A DNA stretch of 64,000 nt, taken from the NCBI RefSeq assembly GCF_032229285.1, contig NZ_CP135084.1:2046001-2110000 (forward strand), in the 5' to 3' direction. Numbering within the stretch: the stretch's first letter is position 1; every line of letters starts with the position of its first letter. The DNA comes from Rheinheimera sp. MMS21-TC3. GTDB lineage: Bacteria; Pseudomonadota; Gammaproteobacteria; Enterobacterales; Alteromonadaceae. Below the pieces are notes generated by a model. The model saw only the letters and a list, made by a program, of their open reading frames with translations, was not told where the DNA came from and made no database searches. Of this stretch, positions 39,648-48,528 are shown in pieces. The position numbers were made by a program, and so were the translations under genes.

Positions 39648-40700
39648 TTAAAACGGTAAAGGGTATTGTTGTAAGAAGGCCGTAATATCGGCTTGTATTG
39701 CAGGTGTTATTTCTAGCTTAAAAGCAGCAATATTCTGCTGTAATTGCGCCATTGAAGTCGCGCCTATAATGGTCGATGTCACCCCTTCTACCTGATTAAC
39801 CCAAGCCAAAGCTAATTGTGCTGCTGCAACTTTATGGCTCGCTGCTAACTCAATAAAGGCGGCAATAGCTTGATTAGATTTAACAGTGTCACGAAATAAA
39901 CCATTGCGCTGCAACATACTCCATCGCGTACCTTCTGGCCTAGCACCCTGTAAATACTTTCCTGTTAAGGCACCGCCAGCTAAAGGTGACCAAGCTAAAT
40001 AAGCGACCTGTTGGTGATGGCACTGCTCTAATAGATAGGGCCAATCTTTGGTATGCAATAAACTAAACTCATTTTGCACCGACACCATAGTAGGCAATGA
40101 TTCTTGCTTGCTTAGCTGTAAATACTGACTTAAACCCCAGGGTGTTTCATTAGATAAACCACAAAAGCGTATTTTTCCTGCATCAACACAGCTTTGCAAT
40201 GCCTGTAATAAACCTAGCATCTGCTCGCGTTGCTGTTGACTATCAAACTGCTTAAAACTAATTTGCCCCGGAACATGCTTAGCAAAGTGAGGTGACACTC
40301 GGTTCGGCCAATGTAACTGGTATAAATCGATATAATCAGTCTGCAGCCTTAACAGTGACTGATCAACAGCTTGAATTAAGCTTGCTGGCGTCATTGCACT
40401 GCCATCTCTAATATAAGCCAAACCACTACCGGCCATTTTGCTTGCTAAGGTAATTTTTTGCCGTTGCTGAGGGTTGCGGGCTAGCCAATTGCCGATTATT
40501 TTTTCTGTCGCACCATAGGTTGCAGCAGATGGTGGCACTGAGTACATCTCGGCAGTGTCAATAAAGTTAATGCCCTGACTTAACGCATAGTCTAATTGCT
40601 GATCGGCATCATGCTGAGTATTTTGGTTGCCCCAAGTCATAGTGCCTAAACAGACCCGTGAAATAGAAACGCCACTTTTGCCTAATAATGAATATTGCAT
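39648..40700 (-). CDS. Aldo/keto reductase (Tas type)
   Basis: A 350-residue NADPH-dependent aldo/keto reductase. Catalytic Tyr and Asp are in GINFIDTAEMYSVPP (about residues 40-54), the Lys in KITLASKMAG near 88 and the His in IDLYQLHWPNR near 130. The C-terminal cofactor segment TSTIIGATSMAQLQQNI binds NADP(H). The N-terminus MQYSLLGKSGVSISRVCLGT and the long insert around 140-175 place it with E. coli Tas/YajO. The substrate is unknown. Single gene. Confidence 0.92.
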   Translation of the reverse strand: MQYSLLGKSGVSISRVCLGTMTWGNQNTQHDADQQLDYALSQGINFIDTAEMYSVPPSAATYGATEKIIGNWLARNPQQRQKITLASKMAGSGLAYIRDGSAMTPASLIQAVDQSLLRLQTDYIDLYQLHWPNRVSPHFAKHVPGQISFKQFDSQQQREQMLGLLQALQSCVDAGKIRFCGLSNETPWGLSQYLQLSKQESLPTMVSVQNEFSLLHTKDWPYLLEQCHHQQVAYLAWSPLAGGALTGKYLQGARPEGTRWSMLQRNGLFRDTVKSNQAIAAFIELAASHKVAAAQLALAWVNQVEGVTSTIIGATSMAQLQQNIAAFKLEITPAIQADITAFLQQYPLPF

Positions 40701-40855
40701 TATATTACCTAAGCTGAGCTAAATAGGGGCACCTTAACCAAATTGTGTTTTGCAGGCAATGCGATTTTCAATCTATAACTGAGTATTTAGCTACAGTAAA
40801 AAACAAGCTATTATGCTAGCCTCAATAATTAACTTTGACAGCTATAGGGCTAAGC

Positions 40856-41281
40856 ATGAGCAACTTCTCTAACTATTTTAAATTTACACTAGTGGTTATT
40901 ATTACGGCTTTATGGCTAGTTGCTTGTTCGGATGTTCCTAATCCAGGCAAGATAGAGCAAGCTTTACAACAAAAATACAATAATCTATATCCAGATTTAA
41001 TTGCAGTTGACGATGTAAAAAAAATTAATGGCTGGTCAGATAACGAACAACACTATGCTGCTGAAGTGTCTTATAGCTTAGAGTTTAAAAAGTCTTATAA
41101 GCAATATATTGATGAAAAAACAGCACAGCCAGGTAACCCGTTAGAAAAAGTGACGGCTGGAATTACAGCGGGTTTATTAAAATTACAATACGGTGATTTT
41201 AAACAAAACGATCAATATAAGATTAAACAAGAAACTTTAACTTTTAGAATGACCGAAAATGGCTGGGCTTTAGTTGACTAA
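40856..41281 (+). CDS. Small hypothetical lipoprotein
   Basis: A 141-residue protein that I do not recognise. It has a lipoprotein signal with lipobox LVAC (Cys 24), and a mature part of about 117 residues that begins SDVPNPGKIEQALQQKYNN and looks like a small alpha/beta domain ending in FRMTENGWALVD. I start at the ATG at 40856, which has an AGGG ribosome site; a TTG 21 bases upstream is in frame but gives a less typical signal sequence. Acts presumably at a membrane face in the periplasm. Confidence 0.8.
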   Translation: MSNFSNYFKFTLVVIITALWLVACSDVPNPGKIEQALQQKYNNLYPDLIAVDDVKKINGWSDNEQHYAAEVSYSLEFKKSYKQYIDEKTAQPGNPLEKVTAGITAGLLKLQYGDFKQNDQYKIKQETLTFRMTENGWALVD

Positions 41282-41674
41282 TACACTAAGTTTTCAGCCT
41301 GATTTATAATCGTTTTAGTACAGGTGGTTGCTAGATTAAACTTATTAATATCTGCTAGCCCTGTACTGAACTATATTGCACTATTGCACTTTGTATACCA
41401 ATACATTATGGTAGCGTTATGCATACTTTTATTACATTTTGTGCCATAAGGGTTCCCCCTTATAGCCTCATCAATGTCGATCTTGCCTGCCATTTTTTGG
41501 CCGGTTTCGTCGTGCGCGAAACCGGCTGATTGCTGTTTAATTTTCTCTCTATAAATTTTACCTAAACTAAATAACTTATTATCTGATGAAATTTTCATCA
41601 CTACAATTATCTGTACTTACACGTTGCAATAAACTTAACCGTTAAGCCACGTAGTGGTCCTAGAGGAGCTCATT
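41282..41674. other. Intergenic region with two hairpins
   Basis: 393 bases without a convincing gene. Two perfect inverted repeats are present: ATAAGGG/CCCTTAT (41446-41463) and GCCGGTTTCG/CGAAACCGGC (41500-41526, 7-base loop). Neither is followed by a T-run. A 76-codon minus-strand frame (41371-41601) crosses the second hairpin and has no family features. Confidence 0.5.
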
Positions 41675-42079
41675 ATGTCAACACCAGAATTAACTATTTC
41701 CACTACCGATTTTGATCGGTTAGAAACTTTACTTGATAACTTACCAGCCGATGCTTTAGGTGCTGATACTTTAAGTAAGGAACTTGATCGGGCTAATATT
41801 GTTGAGCCAAAAGACTTGCCTGATAACATAGTTAGCATGAATTCAACTGTTCGCTTTTCTTGGGGCGACGGCAAAAGCAGCAGTTTAACCTTGGTCTATC
41901 CAAAAGATATGGATAAATCAGGCACAACAATTTCAGTATTAGCCCCGGTAGGCAGTGCTTTGCTTGGTTTAAAAACCGGCGATACTATTAATTGGCCTTT
42001 ACCTAATGGTGATATGTCTACTATTACTATTGATGAGGTTTTATACCAACCAGAGCGGGAAGGTATCTTCCATCGTTAA
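41675..42079 (+). CDS. rnk: Nucleoside diphosphate kinase regulator (Rnk)
   Basis: A 134-residue protein of the Rnk/GreA-GreB C-terminal type (E. coli Rnk has 136). Key family segments: a short N-terminal coiled region with DFDRLETLLDN, then MNSTVRFSWGD, TLVYPKDMD, SVLAPVGSALLGLKTGDTI and VLYQPE. Rnk binds RNA polymerase through its FKBP-like C-terminal domain but lacks the long coiled coil of GreA. I start at 41675 because the ATG has an AGAGGAG ribosome site; an in-frame GTG lies 21 bases upstream. Ends at a strong terminator. Confidence 0.9.
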   Translation: MSTPELTISTTDFDRLETLLDNLPADALGADTLSKELDRANIVEPKDLPDNIVSMNSTVRFSWGDGKSSSLTLVYPKDMDKSGTTISVLAPVGSALLGLKTGDTINWPLPNGDMSTITIDEVLYQPEREGIFHR

Positions 42080-42114
42080 ACAAATGCCGGGCTTATTACC
42101 CGGCATTTGTTTTT
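42078..42114 (+). terminator. Strong intrinsic terminator of rnk
   Basis: Perfect 14-bp stem AAACAAATGCCGGG (42078-42091) with CCCGGCATTTGTTT (42099-42112), 7-base loop, followed by TT. It starts at the rnk stop codon. Confidence 0.93.
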
Positions 42115-42438
42115 GTACCGCTAATTTTTCTCCAATCACTAAAGCGCTACTCCTTGATTTTTTGGCAGTTATAGCAATTAATGCTAGTATAGACGCTGCG
42201 TTAATTATATCGCATCTTAACGCTGTTACATTATCTTCCGGTTTGTCCGGCTTATTGCTGTTAATTTAAGCTTGTTTCTGCACAGTTACGGCTTTATTCA
42301 ACCGTAACCTTGCTCGCTATATACAGCTACTTTTAGTGCCAATGCATACGTATTTAGGTATTTATTCATTGGCGCTGCGCAACACCGCCGCATGCAACAA
42401 GGGTCCTGCTTGGACTTGGCGGCAGTTTAGGAGTAGAC
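42115..42438 (+). promoter_or_regulatory. Possible structured leader of the symporter gene
   Basis: 324 bases between the rnk terminator and the symporter ATG. Three nested or successive inverted repeats lie in the last 155 bases: GTTACGG/CCGTAAC (42285-42308), GCCAATG/CATTGGC (42338-42373) and CCGCC/GGCGG (42385-42422), the last ending 16 bases before the start codon. They may form a regulatory 5' leader; no known riboswitch class was recognised. A minus of this idea is that short repeats occur by chance. Confidence 0.35.
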
Positions 42439-44079
42439 ATGTTTCAATTTAGTACAACCAGTGCGCTTTTAATCCTTCTAGGATTTTATGGGCTCACTTT
42501 TCTTTTCACTTTAAGCATAGGAAAAAAACAAGAAAACGCTGACGGCTATATGGTATCTAATGGTTCTGTTGGCTTTAGTATGTCAGCCGCGAGTATGACC
42601 GCAACGTGGATCTGGGCAGCTTCTTTTTATGCCGCAGCGAGCTCCGGTTATCAATATGGTTTATCTGGCGCTATTCATTATGGTTTCTGGGGCGCCTTAA
42701 TGATTTTATTTATTTACCCTTTTGGCCGCCGCTTTCGCAAATTAGCCCCTAATGCCCATACTCTTGCAGAAATAATGCATGCGCGCCATGGCAGTTCTAG
42801 CCAAATGATCTTAGCCGGTTCAAACATTATCGGCAGTCTAATTAGCTTAATGGTTAACTTTACTGCAGCCGGCGCCCTTGTTGATATTTTATCTCCCCTT
42901 ACCTTTACTCAAGGTGTTCTCATTGCCGGTGCAGGTGTTCTTTCTTACACCTTTTGGTCAGGTTTTCGCTCATCAGTTTTCACCGACTTTGGCCAACTCG
43001 TTGCCATGATAGTGGCCGCTGTTGTTATTATTCCAATGATTTTCTTTCAACTCGGAGGCCCAGAATTATTTGAGCAAGGCATGCATAACTTAACGCCTGA
43101 ACAAGCCAGCTTCTATTCACCTACCGCAATTTTAGAACAAGGCGCTCCTTTTTTTGTTGCCGTGTTAGCTTATGCCATCGGTAATCAAACTATCGCTCAA
43201 CGCTTATTTGCAGTGCGTGAAGATTTAATTAAACCTAGCTTTATTACTGCCACCATAGGTTATGGTTCCATTGTTATTGGTTTAGGTATGCTAGGCTTAT
43301 TAGCCTTGTTGGCCGGTGTAACCCCGATTGATGGTGATTTAAATAATTTAATTCCACAAATGGCAGCAACTTATTTACCGCCTGTTATGGTGATATTGTT
43401 ATTTGTTATGGTTATAGGCTCACTTTCATCCACCGCAGATTCAGACTTATCGGCACTTTCCGCTATTATTATGACGGATGTCTACGCTAAACATATCAGC
43501 AAAAATAAGCCAAACCCAAAAATTATGCTGTTAGTTGGTCGCGCCACTATGGTTATTGCTACAACCCTTGGGGTGACTTTTGCTAGCTTAAAACTTGATA
43601 TTTTATCCATGTTAATTTTTGTTGGTGCTTTATGGGGTGCTATCGTCTTTCCTGTAATTGCCAGTTTATATTGGAAAAAAGTCACTAATGCTGCTTTTAC
43701 TAGCTCGGTTGCCATCGCCTTTGTGTTATTTGTATTAGTTAGATTTAACTTTGTCACCCTAACTGGTGCCACTGCTATTGGCTTTGAGATCCTAGCAGCC
43801 TTAGGCGGTGCTGTGGTTATTGGCTTAATGAGTTTTGGTTTTTTTGGCCGGCGCGTAGGTATTGTACTAGGGGCAATAGTCGCTTGCGTTTTACTCTTTT
43901 ATACTCTGGGCTTTTTACGTAACTACATCGTGTTATTAAGCTCGTTAACAGCTTATGGCGCTAGTGCTTTAATCTGTACCGCTATGACTCTACTTAGCAA
44001 AAAGCCAGATTTTAATTTTAATGATATTGATAAACGTGTTGTGGAATTCCACACAGAAGAACTTAATAAGGAAATTTAA
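42439..44079 (+). CDS. Sodium:solute symporter (SSS family)
   Basis: A 546-residue transporter with about 13 membrane segments and the LeuT-fold SSS architecture. The N-terminal ENADGYMVSNGSVGFSMSAAS and TATWIWAASFYAAASSGYQY segments and the SGFRSSVFTDFGQ loop are close to urea/short-chain-solute transporters of the DUR3-like branch. The sodium site Ser residues are in SSTADSDLSALSAII (about residues 335-349). The substrate cannot be assigned. It is followed after 2 bases by a 43-residue membrane peptide that is the usual partner of this symporter group. SD AGGAG precedes the ATG. Confidence 0.88.
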   Translation: MFQFSTTSALLILLGFYGLTFLFTLSIGKKQENADGYMVSNGSVGFSMSAASMTATWIWAASFYAAASSGYQYGLSGAIHYGFWGALMILFIYPFGRRFRKLAPNAHTLAEIMHARHGSSSQMILAGSNIIGSLISLMVNFTAAGALVDILSPLTFTQGVLIAGAGVLSYTFWSGFRSSVFTDFGQLVAMIVAAVVIIPMIFFQLGGPELFEQGMHNLTPEQASFYSPTAILEQGAPFFVAVLAYAIGNQTIAQRLFAVREDLIKPSFITATIGYGSIVIGLGMLGLLALLAGVTPIDGDLNNLIPQMAATYLPPVMVILLFVMVIGSLSSTADSDLSALSAIIMTDVYAKHISKNKPNPKIMLLVGRATMVIATTLGVTFASLKLDILSMLIFVGALWGAIVFPVIASLYWKKVTNAAFTSSVAIAFVLFVLVRFNFVTLTGATAIGFEILAALGGAVVIGLMSFGFFGRRVGIVLGAIVACVLLFYTLGFLRNYIVLLSSLTAYGASALICTAMTLLSKKPDFNFNDIDKRVVEFHTEELNKEI

Positions 44080-44081
44080 TT

Positions 44082-44213
44082 ATGTCAGCATTAATGCTTA
44101 CCGCTTATGTTTTAGTTTGGCCTTTTATTGCTAGTTTAGTATTTTTAACCTTATGTGTTGCTTTAGTTAAAGATATTAAACAAGCTAATAAAGATGGGAG
44201 TTCATTAGTTTAA
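44082..44213 (+). CDS. Small membrane partner of the symporter
   Basis: A 43-residue peptide, MSALMLTAYVLVWPFIASLV then FLTLCVALVKDIKQ, with one membrane helix and a short charged C-terminus. It starts 2 bases after the symporter stop (shared TAATTATG). It matches in size, position and the TAYVLVWP motif the protein class annotated as putative transporter small subunit, found after certain SSS symporters. Its role (stabiliser or regulator of the transporter) is inferred by analogy with other small transporter subunits. Confidence 0.8.
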   Translation: MSALMLTAYVLVWPFIASLVFLTLCVALVKDIKQANKDGSSLV

Positions 44214-44360
44214 GCCTATATAAATAAGTGGCCATGGATGGCTGCTTGGTTTATCTCCAGTGTTTTCTATAGCACTTATCTAGATTAATAAAGTTGCCAA
44301 AAGCCAAGATTTCAGGTGTTATAACTTGCAAAAATAAAGCCTTAACGGGAGCTAAGTACT

Positions 44361-44978
44361 GTGTCAGATGCCGTCTACTTTCAGCCGCTTGCTGCAGCAG
44401 AAACTAGCTTAGAGATTAAAAAGAGTCGGTTTATTGCCAGCGCTCTACCAGTAAAGTCTGAACTAGCTGCTAGGCAATTTATTCAATACCATAAAACATT
44501 AACGCCTTCAGCCCACCATCATTGCAGCGCTTATATTATTGGTGCACCAGCACTTTCACAGCAATTTGCTTATAACGATGATGGCGAGCCTGCTGGCACG
44601 GCTGGTAAACCTATGTATCAAGTGTTATATGGCCAAAATGTGGGTGATATTTGTGTTGTCGTGACCCGATTTTTTGGCGGTGTCAAACTGGGTACTGGCG
44701 GCTTAGCTAGGGCCTATGCCGATTGCACAAAAGCCGTAATGGAGCAGTTAAGCCTGCAGCAGGTTTTACCTAGTTGTGAGCTTAAGTTAACTTATGCCTA
44801 TACGCACTCAGCTGCTATAGACGCCTTGTTACATAACGCCAACATAAGCATACTAAATAGTAACTATGCTGAAGCCATTACCCTATGTGTACGGTTGCCG
44901 GTTACTGAAGTAGACAGTTTAATAACTGATTTAAACCAGCGCACTAGTGGTGAAATTAATATTAAAAAACAGCCTTAA
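44361..44978 (+). CDS. yigZ: YigZ/IMPACT family protein
   Basis: A 205-residue protein of the YigZ/IMPACT family (E. coli YigZ has 204). Signatures: EIKKSRFIASALPVKSE (about residues 17-33), HHHCSAYIIG, YNDDGEPAGTAGKPMYQVL and VVTRFFGGVKLGTGGLARAY (about 100-119), then a small C-terminal EF-G-like domain. The family is linked to translation control in eukaryotes; the bacterial role is unknown. The start is GTG with GGGAG 10 bases upstream. Convergent with the LysR gene; stop codons are 7 bases apart. Confidence 0.92.
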   Translation: MSDAVYFQPLAAAETSLEIKKSRFIASALPVKSELAARQFIQYHKTLTPSAHHHCSAYIIGAPALSQQFAYNDDGEPAGTAGKPMYQVLYGQNVGDICVVVTRFFGGVKLGTGGLARAYADCTKAVMEQLSLQQVLPSCELKLTYAYTHSAAIDALLHNANISILNSNYAEAITLCVRLPVTEVDSLITDLNQRTSGEINIKKQP

Positions 44979-44985
44979 TACTAAA

Positions 44986-45879
44986 CTAATCAAAACTAGA
45001 TTGCTGCTTAAGCCAGCGACCTAAATTGATTAGATCATTATGATTGGCATCACTTTGCCGATAAGTAAAATAGAAGTCATCTCCAGTTACTAGCTCATGC
45101 ATAGGAATAGCAACTAGACCATGACCAGACTCCTTTGCACCTAGCATAAATTGGTCAATTAAGGTGATGCCTAAATTATAACGCGCAGCTTCAACAGCAA
45201 GCAGCACATGGCTAAACTGATTAATTTTAACCTGCTTGGGTAATTCAAAACCACCATGCTGACACCATAAACGCCAATCATCACCTACTTGTTGATGGTT
45301 AGCATATTGCACCGATAACAGCGGAAATTGCCATAAGGCGTCAGGTAAGCTGTGTTGTTGTATTTGCTGCCACAGTTGCGGGCTACAGGCTGGAAATAAC
45401 TTTTCAGTAAATAGAAACTGCTTTATAGCGCCCTGTTGTGGTGGGTTAATAGTAATAAAGCAATCTATGTCATGATCATAAAAATCAGGATCTTCAGTCA
45501 CCATATGTAAGCTTAAATTAATATTAGGATATTGCTGGCGAAAGTCTGCCAATTTAGGGATCAACCATTTAACCGCTAAAGAGCTATATAACGCTAAGCG
45601 GATACTGCCCGACTTACCATGCTGCACCTGTTGGCTAGCTTGCGATATTTTATCTAAAGCGCCAGTTATTTCTGCAAAGTAGCGCTCTCCCACCGCGGTT
45701 AAATACAGATTACGTCCTTGGCGAATAAATAAGTCTGCAGTTAAATATTGTTCTAATAATTTTACCTGATGACTAACCGCACTTTGGCTCACATATAACT
45801 GCTTAGCTGCAGCAGAAAAACTGTTTAACCGTGCAACCGCTTCAAAATACTGTAGCGCGCGTAAAGGCGGCAATTTCAT
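44986..45879 (-). CDS. LysR family regulator (GcvA-like)
   Basis: A 297-residue LysR regulator. The helix-turn-helix is in residues about 3-60 (PLRALQYFEAVARLNSFSAA and AKQLYVSQSAVSHQVKLLEQ), followed by LFIRQGRNLYLTAVGERYF, the typical GcvA-like subgroup signature. The effector domain (about 90-295) has the usual two-lobe pattern. It is divergent from an EamA transporter gene with a 170-base gap, and the standard expectation is that it controls that gene; the effector is unknown. Confidence 0.9.
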   Translation of the reverse strand: MKLPPLRALQYFEAVARLNSFSAAAKQLYVSQSAVSHQVKLLEQYLTADLFIRQGRNLYLTAVGERYFAEITGALDKISQASQQVQHGKSGSIRLALYSSLAVKWLIPKLADFRQQYPNINLSLHMVTEDPDFYDHDIDCFITINPPQQGAIKQFLFTEKLFPACSPQLWQQIQQHSLPDALWQFPLLSVQYANHQQVGDDWRLWCQHGGFELPKQVKINQFSHVLLAVEAARYNLGITLIDQFMLGAKESGHGLVAIPMHELVTGDDFYFTYRQSDANHNDLINLGRWLKQQSSFD

Positions 45880-46049
45880 TATTAGTTTATCTCATGCAAA
45901 AACAATTTTAATCATTATACGTCATAGTTAAGTTTATTTACCATTAGCCAGTGATCTGAAGCAATGTCATCACTGCTGTATCTAAATCATTCATCTCGTT
46001 TCTTTAGCTTCGCTAAAGCATATCAATATTTTGCTTTAAGGATTATTTT

Positions 46050-46937
46050 GTGGCCAAAAATTCAATTAAATTCGCCATTGCGTTATTAGTTATCGGTAAT
46101 ATTGTTGCTGTTTTTTCTGATGCGCTAATAAAAACCTTATCCGCCGATGGCCCTATATATCAGTTCGTACTTTTTCGCCAATTAAGTGCAATTTTAATTT
46201 TATTACCCTTTTGTTTATTTAACCGCGAACACAATCTGTTAGTCGGCATAAAGTGGCATATATTACGCGGCCATATTTGGTTGTTTGGTGCTATCTGTAT
46301 GGTATTGGCATTAAATAACATGCCCTTAGCTACGGCTAATGCCATTTTTTATGCTGCACCGCTAATCATGTTGCCTTTAGCTATGCTAATGTTTCAAGAG
46401 CGCTTAACTAAAACCACTATATTGGTTGCTGTGCTAGGCTTTGTGGGTGTATTAATAGTGATTAAACCCACTCATATTAGTTGGGCGGCTATATTTGCCT
46501 TTATTGTGGCCTTTACTGTAGCGCTAAATAATATCTTAATCCGTAAGCTGCCAAAGCAGTTATCGGTGTTTCAAATTTTATTACTAACTAATGTCGTAGG
46601 CACACCTGCAGCCTTAGCTTTGGCTATTTGGGAAGGTAAAGCTTGGGATTGGAGCGCCGCGCTAACGGCTGCTGGCTCAAGTAGCTTTATTTTAGTTTAT
46701 GCTGGGATCTGTGTTTTGGTGTACCGCTCTATTGAAACCAATAAAGTTGCTAGTGCTGAATATACAGGTTTATTAGCCGCCGTAGCCGTAGGAATTATCT
46801 GGTTTAATGAAATACCTGATCTAAGTATGCTGCTGGGTGCTGCTTTTATTATTTTACCTTTGCTATGGCTTGCCAAACAGAACACAAAGCCGCATAAAAA
46901 AACAAAAGAAGTTACACTCTGCGACAACCCAAACTAA
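46050..46937 (+). CDS. EamA/DMT family transporter
   Basis: A 295-residue inner-membrane protein with ten predicted membrane segments in two repeats of five, as in the EamA (drug/metabolite transporter) family. The first repeat has FRQLSAILILLPFCLFNRE and NMPLATANAIFYAAPLIMLP; the second starts near residue 150. It starts with GTG preceded by AAGGA. The substrate is unknown; the family includes amino-acid and metabolite exporters. Divergent from a LysR gene that probably regulates it. Confidence 0.9.
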   Translation: MAKNSIKFAIALLVIGNIVAVFSDALIKTLSADGPIYQFVLFRQLSAILILLPFCLFNREHNLLVGIKWHILRGHIWLFGAICMVLALNNMPLATANAIFYAAPLIMLPLAMLMFQERLTKTTILVAVLGFVGVLIVIKPTHISWAAIFAFIVAFTVALNNILIRKLPKQLSVFQILLLTNVVGTPAALALAIWEGKAWDWSAALTAAGSSSFILVYAGICVLVYRSIETNKVASAEYTGLLAAVAVGIIWFNEIPDLSMLLGAAFIILPLLWLAKQNTKPHKKTKEVTLCDNPN

Positions 46938-47111
46938 ATTCTTGTTCTATATTAATCTTTAATCGGCAAAGCCATATAAAGCTGATTACTTATTATAACT
47001 AAAGAGTAGTTTTGTTATCAGTTTTATCAATTTCCCCTATTAACACAAATCATTGGAGCTAATGTTAAACTAGCGCATAATTAACCAGACTTAATTGAAA
47101 AGGAATTAATC

Positions 47112-47840
47112 ATGTTAAAAGATATTAGTGGTAAAACCGTACCTAACGTAACTTTTGCAGTGCGTAAAAATGATGAATGGCAATCCATTACTACAGACGA
47201 TATTTTTAAAAATAAAACGGTTGTAGTATTTTCGTTACCAGGTGCTTTTACCCCTACTTGTTCATCTACTCACTTACCGCGTTATAACGAATTAGCTAGT
47301 GTCTTTAAGCAAAATGGCGTTGATGACATAGTGTGTATTTCTGTTAACGATACTTTTGTTATGAATGCTTGGACTGAAAGCCAAGAAGCCAACAACATCA
47401 CTTTACTACCCGACGGTAATGGCGAGTTCACAGACGGTATGGGCATGTTGGTTGATAAAAATGATCTAGGCTTTGGCAAGCGCAGCTGGCGTTATTCTAT
47501 GCTTGTAAAAGACGGCGTTATCGACAAAATGTTTATCGAGCCAGATGTACCAGGCGATCCGTTCGAAGTATCTGATGCCGATACTATGCTTGATTACATT
47601 AACCCTAAACAAGTTAAGCAAGATGCCATTAGCATGTTCACTAAACCTAATTGCCCATTTTGTACCAGAGCTAAAGCTTTACTAACAGATAAAGGCTTAG
47701 TATTTGAAGAAATAGTAATGGGCAGCCAAGCCTCGTTAACTAGCTTAAAAGCCATTTCAGGCCGTGATACCGTTCCGCAAATATTTATTGGCGGTAAACA
47801 TATTGGTGGCTCAGACGATTTAGCAAACTACTTCGCTTAA
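47112..47840 (+). CDS. Peroxiredoxin-glutaredoxin hybrid
   Basis: A 242-residue fusion enzyme. Residues about 1-160 are a Prx5-type peroxiredoxin with the peroxidatic Cys in PGAFTPTCSSTHLPRY near residue 49; residues about 172-242 are a glutaredoxin with CPFC in TKPNCPFCTRAKALL and the TVPQIFIGGKHIGG segment. The enzyme reduces peroxides with glutathione directly, as in Haemophilus and Vibrio PGdx. SD AAGGAA precedes the ATG. Single gene; OxyR control is known for relatives, but I do not see a clear OxyR site. Confidence 0.93.
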   Translation: MLKDISGKTVPNVTFAVRKNDEWQSITTDDIFKNKTVVVFSLPGAFTPTCSSTHLPRYNELASVFKQNGVDDIVCISVNDTFVMNAWTESQEANNITLLPDGNGEFTDGMGMLVDKNDLGFGKRSWRYSMLVKDGVIDKMFIEPDVPGDPFEVSDADTMLDYINPKQVKQDAISMFTKPNCPFCTRAKALLTDKGLVFEEIVMGSQASLTSLKAISGRDTVPQIFIGGKHIGGSDDLANYFA

Positions 47841-48105
47841 TCCATTTCCTTAACCGCTACATCTAAGGCCTTTATCACAAAGGTGCGTCTTAACAAGGCG
47901 CGCCTACACACCTAAGGTAAAACATAAATTTAACACTTAAACCTTATCCCCCTGCCAAAATGGGTCTTGATCACTTAAAACCAACTAATAGATGGCTTAA
48001 CTTGTCATTATGCAGTAGTTCCATGTTGACACTAGACTACAAAGTTGAAAGAATTGCACTCATTGTAAAATTATTGTACACATCGGTACATTCTAAGGGA
48101 CTAGC

Positions 48106-48450
48106 ATGCCAGACCATCATCACAATGGCATTATTCTGGAAGATAAGTGGGGAAAAACCTACCTCTGCAGCACTTGCCTTCTAGCCTATGCCGATTTAGG
48201 CCAAGCCATGGTAAAGGACGTTGCAGATAAAGTGTATGGCCGCTCTTTTTTACATAGCTTAGAGCCAGCCATCGAACAGCGTAAAATTTGGGCAAAAATG
48301 TATCAGCAAGCCCGTCCTTGGCAGTTAAACTTGTCACATTTATCCAACTTGCAGCTACGTGATAGCTTATTAGATATTTTTAATAATAATGAAATGTGGA
48401 TCTGGCCACTCAGCGACGGTTGGGGCCAAGAGACGATAACAACGGCATAG
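48106..48450 (+). CDS. Hypothetical protein, possibly frameshifted at its 3' end
   Basis: A 114-residue soluble protein that I do not recognise. It has an early CxxC-like pair (YLCSTCLLA), a helical middle, and ends WIWPLSDGWGQETITTA. SD AAGGG precedes the ATG and a TGTAC/GTACA inverted repeat (48075-48090) lies just upstream. The reading frame shifted by one base after SDGWG (a G4 run at 48422-48425) would continue with a Gly/Asp-rich, coding-like RDDNNGIGDGGLGSGSP, so a missing base near 48425 is possible. Without a homologue I keep the shorter form. Confidence 0.6.
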   Translation: MPDHHHNGIILEDKWGKTYLCSTCLLAYADLGQAMVKDVADKVYGRSFLHSLEPAIEQRKIWAKMYQQARPWQLNLSHLSNLQLRDSLLDIFNNNEMWIWPLSDGWGQETITTA

Positions 48451-48480
48451 GCGACGGCGGCCTAGGCTCAGGTAGCCCAA

Positions 48481-48515
48481 GCAATAAAGCAGCTAAAGCT
48501 CAGCCACTTTATTGC
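48481..48515. terminator. Hairpin between convergent genes
   Basis: GCAATAAAG (48481-48489) with CTTTATTGC (48507-48515), 17-base loop with a minor inner AGCT/AGCC pairing. Lies between two convergent small genes; no T-run. Confidence 0.4.
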
Positions 48516-48528
48516 ATCATTGTTAATA

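Noticed and set aside
41371..41601. 76-codon minus-strand frame between the lipoprotein gene and rnk
   Set aside because: It runs through a perfect hairpin, has no ribosome site and resembles no family.
42006..42269. 87-codon plus-strand frame overlapping the end of rnk
   Set aside because: It reads through the strong rnk terminator and lacks an initiation signal.
47960..48184. 74-codon plus-strand frame before the CxxC hypothetical gene
   Set aside because: It overlaps the better frame that begins at 48106, which has a good ribosome site.
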